A stretch of 64,000 nt of DNA, taken from positions 6,259-70,258 of the forward strand of contig NW_025935155.1 in the NCBI RefSeq assembly GCF_000764305.2, read 5' to 3'. The DNA is from Hyalella azteca. Its lineage: Eukaryota; Arthropoda; Malacostraca; Amphipoda; Hyalellidae. The notes beneath the pieces are model-generated. The model was not told where the DNA came from, ran no database searches, and worked only from the letters and a program-made list of their open reading frames with translations. This document shows positions 12,201 to 24,200 of the stretch, piece by piece. Made by a program: the position numbers and the translations under genes. Positions within the stretch are counted from its first letter, which is position 1. The number at the start of each line of letters is the position of its first letter.

Positions 12201-15200
12201 AACATCAAAATCAAGCATCTATACCAAACATCTAAATCAAAGATCTATACTAAACATCTAAATAAAACATTTATACCAAGCATCTAAATCAAACATCTAA
12301 AGCAAACAACTATACCAAACATCTATACCAAGCATCTACACCAAACACCTATACCAAAAGGTAAAATCTAACACAAAGGTCATTTTATTTGAGAACAACG
12401 TGAGATCTCGATATAGTTAAGACAAGCAACTGTTAACTATCAAAACTCTAAGAGTGTATAGGGCAGACAGGCAATTTGCAGGATCAATGGTGAGCGGAAA
12501 CCGGCTAAAAGTATGATGGAATAATGAAAAATTTACTGTGTTAGCAAACATTTAAAACATTTATACTTGAAACCCCATTTCCTGTCATTAGAAGTCATCA
12601 AAAGTTAGACAAGTCTATTCGCATGCAGCGCCTACAACGTGAGGGACTGTCACACTCAAAAATCCTATCAACTAAGTAGACGGCAGGAAATAATACGTAG
12701 CGACTCACGTGATGGCAATCTTCTCAAAGAGTCGCTTGAGCGGTGCCTCGCATGACGGACGCACCAGCCACCGCTTCAAGTACTTCTCGTTGATAAGCCT
12801 CATCTGCACCTGCACGGCACAAAGAACAATTAGGCTACGGCCAGACAAAAAAAGCGTTGACGCGTACGCAGGCCGACGCTGCGATATCATATGTATGTAT
12901 TTCTACCAGAGTGGCCACACTAAACACGTAACAGGCGGAAGCTCCGACAAGCGTACAGGCGCTGCGTCGCGCGGTGAAGAAAGCACATTACTCTGGAAGT
13001 TGCATTAAATGCATTGAAATAACCTGAACACATGTTGTCATGGACCGATAAAACCCAGAAAAGGGGTTGTAACATGAGAAGTCAGACACGAAGTAGAAGA
13101 CTACAGGCAATTTCGTGAAGATGAGACGCTTTACCAGGAAAGACATAATGCAGACCCTCAAGTGATAGACTACAGATACAATAGACTCACAAGCAAGAGA
13201 CTACAGGTACAATGCAGACCCTCAAGCAAGAGACTACAGGTACAATGAAGACCCTCAAGCAACAGACCACAGGTACAGTGCAGACCCTCAAGCAATAGAC
13301 CACAGGTACAGTGCAGACCCTGATGTAGAAGTCGCCGTGTTCGCCGAGGACCTCCTCGATGCCGGCCATCATGTGGTCTACGACGCTGACGTAGACCTCC
13401 TCGAAGAGCAGCGGCCGGTCTGAGCTGTGCTTCTTGACGTTGAGCCACTGCACCAGCGGACGCATCGTGATGCCCTGCAGTGGTGCAATGAAAGTCAAAA
13501 CCTTTAGAAGTTTTAGTCCAATACTAATAATAATAATGTTATATATAATGAAGCGAGGTGATGTGATGCCTTGCCCATTATTTTCCCCAACTTTAAACAT
13601 GCAATTCCTGAATAGTAATGTTGTGTTGGAAAATGTGCGTCATTGAACAAGTTTTATGTGATACTTTGCCGTTGCGCGTTGATTTAGTGACCAGACTTTT
13701 GAAAGGCTTCGCAAAGAAATATTTTTATGCGCTCGTCAAACTTGTATTGAAAACTATGGTGTGTACCAGATTAAAGTCACTGGAGAAAACCGAATAGAAT
13801 TCATACTCAATTAAGAACTACGCCTAATTCTTGACATACATAAAAACCATTTTAACCACAAAAACGCGCTTGAAACAAAACCAAAAACTTCTGGCAGCTA
13901 CGGATTAATCGATGGTAAATCTGAAAATTTCACACCAAGAACTAGCTTGCCATACAAGGTTCGAGGTTCAGGAGTAATTATCACCTGAACGAAGACCGTG
14001 AAGAGGATGACCACGAGAGTGGTGGTTTCGAACTGATGCTTTAGAATCATCTCGTCACTCAACATCGTGACGAGGGAGAACGCGACTGCCCCCCGTAGCC
14101 CTCCGTACGCCACGATTAGCTGCTCCGACATGCCGATGGTGCGGATACGGTAGCGGTTCACGATCGCCGACAGCAACAGCGTCACTATAACATGATAACG
14201 TCACTATAACACGACAGCAACAACGTCACTATAGCACGACAATAACAGCGTCACTATAGCACGACAATAACAGCGTCACTATAACACGATAGTAAAAGCG
14301 TCACTATGACATGACAGTAACAACGTCACTATAACACGACAGTAACAACGTCACTATAACACAACAGCAACATAGTCTAAATTCTCACGGTATGAGAGAT
14401 AATTTCTCAACAAGGAAAGGAACATTTCTCAACATTAAAGAAACCAAATTGACATTTCTCAACTTATTGAAGCCATTCCCACCGAAACGCAGGTGGCAGG
14501 GAACAAGTAGTGTTCTCACCAATGACCACGTCTTCAATTAATCTTAAGCTTATCGCTGAAGTCAAAGGCAGATAATTTATGCATTATCCAGACAAAACAT
14601 TAAATGTTGTATTTCAATTACTAATAATTAGTATTACAATATCATTCATTGCATGCCGTATGTAGGAAATTGAACACAAATGTCACCCTCCAGGCACAAG
14701 ACTAAAGAAAAATTTGATTACCTATTCATTTTGTTGAAACAACGTTTAATCATAGTTATTAAACGTTATTTCAACGTAAGTTGCCTAACAGGTGAGAAGA
14801 AAAAGCGTGTTGAATGATACGAGAGCACCTGGCAAATTTATCCACTACCGAGATACAGGATTAAATATTGTATTTCAGTCACAATAAATAATTACTACTA
14901 TATATTTCTCGAAGATATAGTAAAATAATTCATGAAATAGTGTAAGGAAGTGGTAGTACCTGGCCATCTTGGTGAAGTACTTGACGCAAGTGTAGGACTT
15001 GGCAGAGATGTTCTGGAAGGAGTACTGCGCCTGGACGAGCCCGCACGTTATCAGCCTGTCAGCAATAAGAACAAATGAGACAATTGCTGCCATAGTCTGA
15101 ATTTTTTGTCAGCAGCGGACCAAAGAAAGTCTTCAATAACTTTGTCGTCTTGCTCGAGAAACTTACGCCGTGGAAGTTTTTGATGAGAAAGCAAATGCAT

Positions 15201-18200
15201 TGCATCACAATAATCAGAGCCTGACTTANAACTTACGCCGTGGAAGTTTTTGATGGGAAAGCAAATGCATTGCATCACAATAATCACAACCTGACTTAAG
15301 AGTGAATCCATTCATCAAGGGCGGGGGAAATAGACACAAATTTATTGCAGGTACGGACTTTCTAGCAAACAAGTATCAGGAAGAAATGAAGAACCCGCAG
15401 TAAATAAGTCCTAGAAACTTCGCGTTAACTTATTAATATAAATGCAAGAAAAAAATTAAAGTCCTTCACGTACCTTGAGGATACGTAGCGTTAGCACGTT
15501 TATCACTAGAAGTAATTAAAAGAAAAAGTAAACACATTTTAAATAATACAAGTTGCACAAGGCAAAGCAGACGTACCACCCGTAGCACGTTGCTAATTAC
15601 TCGTATTTCAAGTACCAGATGTAGCACGTGGCTAAGTACACGTACCCCACGTAGCATGTGGCTAAGCACACGTACCCCACGTAGCACGTGGCTAAGTACA
15701 CGTACCCCACGTAGCACGTGGCTAGTACACGTACCCCACGTAGCACGTGGCTAAGTACACGTACCCCACGTAGCACGTGGCTAAGCGCACGTACCCGATG
15801 ATGCCGGAGAAATGGAACATCTCAGCGCTGAGGTAGGCGAGGTAAGCGAAGCCCAGCAGCGCCAGGGGCTCCACCACTACAATCAAAATTGAAGCCAAAT
15901 GTAAAAAAATGAACAATTATCAAGCAGCAATAATCCACAATAGTAAACCATACAATTAAAAAATAGCATCTTGATACTCCGTTGACGAATCTTGCTGGTT
16001 TAAAACTTAATATTGCTGGTTTAAAACTTAAAAGTGGCGGATGAATAGATGATGATTATTGACTCTAATTCTCATAATAATAATTATAGTTTTCCTGATT
16101 TTATGATAAACCATTATGCGTAATTATGGTTGTATGTGGTTTGGAAGTCTACTTAAGGTCGGTGGTGAAGCACGATTCCTGTGGTGGTGGCATCACATAC
16201 AACGTAGATGCTGACACATCAATTCTAACATTAGTGCCGACACGTCACATCTAACAATGGTGATGAAGAGTCACCTCTAACTATGGTGATGATAGGTCAC
16301 CTCTAACGTTGATGGTGAAGAGTCACCTCTAACGTTGGTGCCGACACATCGCCTCTAACGTTGGTGGTGACACGTCACCTCTACTATGGTGATGATAGGT
16401 CACCTCTAACGTTGGTGGTGATGCGCGTGACGAGGGCCGTGATGAAGCCGTAGAGCACTCCTATGATCGCACCACCCAGCGACACCACGAAGAAGGCCAC
16501 CACCGAGAGAACATAATCCTTCGCCACCACTTTGTCCATCTGCACCGCGCAAACCAAAACATTTTTCATTCAAAAAATTAATGCTAGTAGCGCAATGATG
16601 TCTATTTAAAAAATTAATCCAACATCCGATGAACTGGATGCTAGTTATAACTTAGCTGCCTAGCAGCTAGCGATATATTTAAACGACACGAGGGGTCTGA
16701 AGGATTAAAAGAATATTATTCGTAATTTAGTCTCATAACGCAACTTCGTTTTTAAATTAAAGCACAGTAATGAATTCCTTTATATTATTTCGAAAATTCT
16801 ATCCATGACTTACAAACAATAATCATTCAATTAAAATGCTCAAAAGCAGAGGTTGGTGTGCCAAAAAATGAATATTAGCATCGAGATTTGAAACTTAATC
16901 GCTCATCTGGGTTTCCCATCCGAGCTTGCGCGGCTCTGTTTTTTAACATGACCATATGATTAAGCTGATAAAGTATAGAAAACTATAGATCCTTCAAGAG
17001 TTTTGGTCACATTGTTGCGGTATAGATTCTTCAATATTTTTGGTCACACGGTCGTGTACGGGAACGCACATCCATGAAGACAGCAAGCATGTTGTACACG
17101 ACGACCGTGACGCCGTCATTGAGCAAACTCTCGCCGAAGACGAGGAAGTAAAGTCCCTTGTTGACGCCGAGCTCCTGGAAGATGCTCAGCACCGCCACGG
17201 GGTCCACGGCGCTGATCAGCGACGAGAACACCAGCGTCTCTGTCATCCTGAAGTTAAATAGTCAAGTTAGCGTCGAGTTAACAAGTTAAATAGTCAGGTT
17301 AGCGTTGAATACTTTCTTAACTCGCTCGTCGTAATGGAAGTAAAATAATCAATAGTAATGACGAGTTGTTAAAATCAATGTTTATACCATAGAACGAATA
17401 GCGAGATTTAATTGTGTGGTTCAAAACTATTGAAAACAGAGGCTTTTCAAGACAGTGCGTAGAAGTTAATAAGTTTAGGTTGAACGGCACCTCGAATATT
17501 CATACAAACCAACCTTTAGCGCAATCACCCATTATTAAATGCAAAATCATCAGTTTTTCATCCACATTACATTCATCGTCAGTCTGTATTCAAATTTCAA
17601 ACAGGATTTGAATCAGGGCTGGTAAATGCATCGAACCTCACACACAATTGCAGTGCAGTGCAGACATTACGTTCATGAGGTTAATGACAAAACACAGAAA
17701 TTTGAATGGGTCGATCATAGTGACCATACAACAACACATTTTGAACCTTTGATATTTGCTAGGGTCATATTTTTCATACAACAACACACTTTCTTACCCA
17801 CACTAATACGCCATTTTGACGAGACAAACTTAATCAGGATAAAACACACAAAGGCAAAGGCACATCGATTTTGAGACAAAATTCGACTCATTTTTCCGAG
17901 TTCACGTCTCACAACGCGTGTCTACGCCCAATATTAAATTCAGTGTGAGTTCCTCATAATGAGTACTTCACGCAAGACGAAGCAATATGCTACAATTGAT
18001 TGTTCTTTGTTGCAGGATTAGACATGATTCTCCGGCTGCAAAAAGATAGATTAAGAACAGACGTACACACGCTAAGAAAGAGCGATTGATTTTACCGCAA
18101 CCTTGCGTTATGATAATAAACTAAAATTTAATTCTGTTATCCATTTAGAGAACGAAGCGAGAAATCTATATACTTTTTCTTTCATCGATAGTGAAAAGTA

Positions 18201-21200
18201 GGTTTTGATTTCCGTAACTCATGAATATTTGTTTTTGAGAAGACTATCCTTCATGAACAGTGAAATCAATCGACGATCGGACAATCACGAGTTCATTTGA
18301 GTTCGTTCATTTGCCCCTAAATTTTGTAAACTACAATTGTTAAAAAGCAATCAAAAGAGTTTATTTCAATGATGATGTAATGTTTTCAAGTTAATAATGC
18401 AGTCATATTATAGAGAAATTTGGTAAGTGGGACAACAATGCTGGAGACTCACGTGATGTTGATACTGCCCATGGCGCCCCCAACGGCCAGCCCGTACAGG
18501 GACGGTCCTGTCAATAAAAATTAACATCTTAGGTATTCTCGCTCACAATTAAACAAATTACATTTACAAAGGAAATATATCATGAACTTTTTCAAATCAA
18601 AAGCGTAAAAACATTGAAAAACTTGACTAGATGAATACAATGCATCGTTGAATATATCGTGAATAGTTTGTAACAACATACTCGTTGAATATATATAATG
18701 TACAAAAAGTACGTGACTGAAGAATTACAGTGAGCGTTGAAATTAAATGGAATATGGCCTTGATCTCCCTGCCTGGCATTAGACTCAGATCATGACCTTT
18801 AATAGTTGTCACAACAAGAAGTAAAAACCACTTGAATGTCACGTTTTTAAACGACACCATCTTAATAAAGCATCGAGTATAAATATGCTAGTCTCCTACT
18901 CGAATTTAAAAGACCTTTTCCGACCATTTTAACCACAGCAAACAAAATTATAAAGTCGTTTCTTAGAAATAACAACCTTTTTTTTGCAATATCTGCAAAG
19001 GGAATTGGAAACCTCGGTTATGTACAGCGAATAATACAAACTTTTGATACGGCACTAACTGACAACAAAGTGGAATGTTAACTAACCGAGAGAAAGGTTC
19101 ATAAACTATAGAGTCTATTTGAACTTTGAAGCAGCAGCCTTTGAAACAACGGAACTATCAGCGACAGCGACAAGCGAGTTGATAGCGCTAGTCTTACGAA
19201 AGCCGCACAAAACGACGAAGCTTCGTTTAGTTTTGTGTGGTCATCTTTTCACAAGGTCTTTGTTTCGGTTTATCTTCATTCCATTCGAGGTTTGGACTCA
19301 TTCAGAAACACAGTATCAACTGAGTTACTATTATAAATTACACTGTTATGATTGATGGTCGAAGGAACAAGAACAATGTGACATAATTTACAATTAAAAT
19401 TGGTGTTCAATATAGAACTATTGATGGGCGCGTCTACACTGTTGCATTAAGTGCACGCAAGTGTTAGATAAATTAGACTTAAATTACAGCTATCCCTGAG
19501 AATAAGAGAGAGGTTTCCCACTGCCCAGATTGCAGTTACTCACTGAAGTAAAAATGTGCAGTTGCTCGCAGAAGTTACACTCATATTGGCCTCATTTTTA
19601 GCCTCGACTTGTGTAAAAAGTTTCGATATTTATCAAAGAAATATATTTTGCCCGAGAAAAGGTATACTGAGCAGCACCTCATACAATGGTCCCTGTGGCC
19701 CACTAAATCTAGACTGTGGTCTACATTTATTCACTAAATAATAGAAGTAGAACTCACCTATGATGAAGATGTTCAATAAAGTTCCCTGCAAATAACAATG
19801 AATCATGTTAACTTCACAGGGGTCGTAGTTTACTTTAAACACGCTAGTTGCTGCACCTATAATGCGGATCAAAGCAAGAATACACTAGATACAGCACTAC
19901 ATATCCTCACACACACTTATAAAATGAAAACAATGACCTAGTTTTACATGTAGATTTCCTCCGCACTTGTGTATAGAATGTAAGTAAATCGGAATAGAAT
20001 TTTTTACTCAGATATTTCTATATCTATGGTACTAGGACCCATTGAAGCAATAAATTGCAATAGAAATGATTGGAATCCATACATTTTTTCATCGTCTAGT
20101 TATACAACCGTCTATAAACATTTTTGCTGCAACATGATCAAAAACAATAATTTAATTCTGTAGTCATCTATTTCCTAGTATTTACACATTCAAAACCATC
20201 CAATGTATCACATATGACGATTCAAACCCTCTTGGGAAATACATGGAAAAAGCAAGTAAGATAGATACTCAAATGTTAGGGCCAAATGCCGCAGACTTTT
20301 GCTTCCACAATTCATCTGGAATTCAGGAATGTCGAACTAAGCTACAATAAATCTAACATTGAATTGACGTTTTAATAAACGTTTTTTACATGAATATACG
20401 TGAACAGCATGTCGGACTAAATTGATTCATCTGATCGGGCGCAAGTAAAGCGCTTTTTCGTTGAACCATATTAAGAAGACAGGAACCACGTCAATTCTAA
20501 AATCCTGACAAGGATTTAATTGATGATAAGAAAGGGGTGTTTACATGTTAATCGAATTGCTTAAATTAATTATGAAAAATTAGGGCTAGTAATTGAAGTT
20601 GTAGCTGAAGTTTGAGTACTCACGAGGAGTGTTCAAAGTTTAAGCGAATTGTTTAAAATAATTATCAAAAATTAAGGCTATTAATTTAAGTTGTAGCTGA
20701 AGTTTGAGTACTCACGAAAATGGCAAAGACAAGCACGGTGCCCAGGTTGTCTATGAAGGAGCGGTCGTGGAGGCTGTACGCTGACTCCAGGATGATGCTG
20801 TGCAATCATAAAGAAATTACATTATTATTATTATAATTATAAAGCAGTCATATAAATTACTTGGAAATACTCGATACGCCTACTTCGTTTACAAATACTC
20901 CAGCTTTCAATTTGAGTGCAATATAAAAGGGCAAGGGAAATATAGCAGTCAACATTAATTCGTTATTAATTATTCGGTCGATAATAGTATGGCCTAGCTG
21001 TCAGTTGTAAAAAAAATTACATTTTACTGACAAGACTATAAACTACCTAAAAGTAGAACTAAGTTATAGCCCAAGAGCTATAAACATCTATTAACTTCGA
21101 ATTGACGCCGACGATACGAGCATATTAGTGTACGTGACTGGTCCCCTGAAATTGACAGCCTTAGCCGGAATAAGAATTACAATAACTAAAAAAATTAGAG

Positions 21201-24200
21201 CCAAATCAGCCAATTGACGCAAACTACAATTTAATTTATAGGCCAAATCAGGCATTGCTCATGCCTGATCCCCTGACATGTTTATGCCTTCTGCTTGTTC
21301 ATTTTTATTCACTTAATGTAGTAATTTTGAACTCACGGAGGCAGAAGCACGAGGAAAAATGCCTCGCTGGTGAACTTGGGGAACTCGACGATGTTGGGGC
21401 AAGAAGGAGTTGAGGATGAACTCCTGTTGGGTACAAAGGGGAGATTTGCAACTCCAAGTCAGCCTTCACATGACAGACAAGTTAGAGCTAAAATATAGAC
21501 ATTCAAGTAGCTATTGCAGTTTATCATTTAATGAGATTAGTTAATGTAAGCTCGGGTAACAGAACGATTACAACTCTTCCTCAATACCTATCCGTGGAAG
21601 TGATAACAATACAATCAGTGGAAATTCAAGTCCTATTTTTTTGAACATATACATGAAAGTAAAAGCTTCCATTAATGAGGCTGAAAACAATGAAAAACTA
21701 AAACAAAAAGCCAAAAACTAGTAACGATAACTTAGAATGAGCTTAGAGGTGTAATGGCAAGCAAGGTTTACAAGCATTAATGTCACCCGGTTTCTTGAAT
21801 CACAAATTCACTAGAAACTTAAAAGCGAAGCAACATCTGAGAAAAATTCTCACATCGTTATAGAAAATGCTTTGGAGTCCAGCTCCATCGTTAGTTAGAA
21901 AATACAATCAGAAATTCGTAATATCGAAATTCAAAACAACACAAGTTAAAACCCAAATCAAGTAGCAAAAGACAAGGCAAAAAAAAGAAAAATCTATCTT
22001 TTCATAATTTCAAGTGGATTGTAGGTAAAGGCTGCATTCAAATAAGGCATCAGTTCAAAAATATACGATGATTCCACAATACGCTAATAGGAAGCACGAG
22101 GTTTACTTTGCGAGGAAAACTATCCCTCCCATGAGAACCCCCAGCACGATGAGCAGACACGACTCCGGCACCCGACTGGACAGCCAGTGCATCTTGTGGA
22201 ACACTGCCCACCGAAGTAAACACGTGTTATCTTCTTCATTCTTTACAGATCGATTATAATTTTTTGAATTCTCTAAGCATAATCTTAGGCAATTTATCGC
22301 TGAAATGACCTGTGTACTTTCTTTTGATTTGTAATATTGTAGCGGCAATTGCCAGTAAAAGTTTGTAATCGCCTAAATTCTGTGTTGACGCTAGCGCAAT
22401 CTTCGAACATATAGTCTCATGAAAAGTGAACATGGTTACTAAATCGCAAAACTCATTTGGTCATCAAACTAAACAGAACAGACCAAACTCAACAAAGGTC
22501 AAACAGAAACCAAACTCAACCAAATAAACTCATTGATATTACTTGGTCATCAAACTCGATCGTTTACATGGCTTCTTAAATCAACGCTCTTCAGTATTTT
22601 GCTCTCTTTTATCCCTTTCGAAGTATACTGACAGCTCGACAACTAAGCTTGAGGAACACAAGGAAAAACGGTATAAGTTTGTTAGTTAAAAATCGAAAAA
22701 TTTGTTAGTTCTTAGTAAAAAGCTCACTCACTATCAAATTAAATCGCAGAATTTAATGTAGTTAAGTAAAAATCGGTTACATAAGTTATATAGAATACAA
22801 AATAATTCTCACCGAGTTCGCCGATAGGTTAACAGTTTACCTGCCACAAACTTGAACCACATAATTCGATCGCAGTGTTTTATAAACCTCAATAATGTTA
22901 TGAAAATAATTGTTCTGACCGAGTTTGCCGAGCCCCGCGAAGATGACGAAGGCGGTGATGGTGAAATAGACGCCTATCTCGTCCCAGCGGATGCTGGCTA
23001 CGTGCACCGAAGGGGTGCCATGATCGCTGGCGTTGGCACATTGCGGTGACCCTGACGCCAGAGATGCAAATGGTGAGTGTTGATACGGTGATAACCAGAC
23101 GAGGATTTAAGTGAAAACGTAGGTAAATTAGAGGACTTGATTAGAACAATAAGTAAATTGAGCATACACTGGCAAAAAATATAGAGATAATATATGAGGG
23201 AATGAAATAGAGGGAAACGAACATAATAGATAGATAAGGATAAGAGTTAAACAAAACATAGGATTCAAATATGTAGTGTCATGTTAAAAACTAATTGGGT
23301 TCAAATCACAAATCACAGAGAAAAATAGAATGGGGTGAAAAACACATAGCTTCGGCCTAGGCATGTCCCTCTTTCAGCAATCGAAGCAAGGGGATCATTT
23401 ATGCAGACGCAGTCATTGGATCATCGAAGTTCGTTATAGACCGCCACAACACACGCCATGCAAGCGTCGGCTCTGCCCGCGACTTCCGTAGCTTAGACCA
23501 CGCGATAAAATTGTTAGCCGTCTGGGCATATACATGCCGTCAACGGCCACTATATAATATGATACATGTATCATCTCTCCAAAAATCAACGTTAAAGCAA
23601 CGTAGATCAAACGTTTTATCAAAATCAACTCGTAATCAACGATGTTCCAAAGTCATCTGCCAAGAGCGATCAATCGTCGTACCCTCAATAGCTCGGTTTC
23701 GATTTCAACCCGGGAGCTGAACTGCCTAGATGGCCGATTTTATAGCATTACGTTAGTTTATGAATGCAATAGTCGATTATGCCACGCATAGCACCGTTGG
23801 AGAGTGTTGATGCAATTAAATAGGGTATAAATGGCATGCGGATAGATGAAAATATTCTGATGTTAAACTGGCAGGTGCTAAGGCTGGATCCACTGGGCCA
23901 TCGTGATATCGCAAATAAAAGATAAATTCTCAGCACAATTACTCCTTCAGAATCTTACGTGAGCATAAACGCTTACGAGAAATAATGTCCCCAAGTCTTT
24001 TTGGTCACGGAGCTTTCTTATTTGATTTGAAATTAATGTATTAGAAGGTAGAGTAAAATTGTGCGGTGTTATTCTACAATGGCGGTCGTACTTCCATCGC
24101 AGTGAAAGATCAACTATAATAAAGGTAAAGTTGTAAGAGGATGTCTCATACCAATCAGGGTCATCTAATCCACAACTGAATACAGGTAATGCAATTCAAT

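Noticed and set aside
14510..14580. Donor-like GGTGAGAAC as the end of a missing exon 12
   Set aside because: The sequence in front has stops in the required frame and no resemblance to the [11 protein letters not shown] exon.
15466..15717. Minus-strand 83-codon frame of RGVRVLSHVL repeats
   Set aside because: Product of the 30-bp minisatellite in another frame; no independent evidence of translation.
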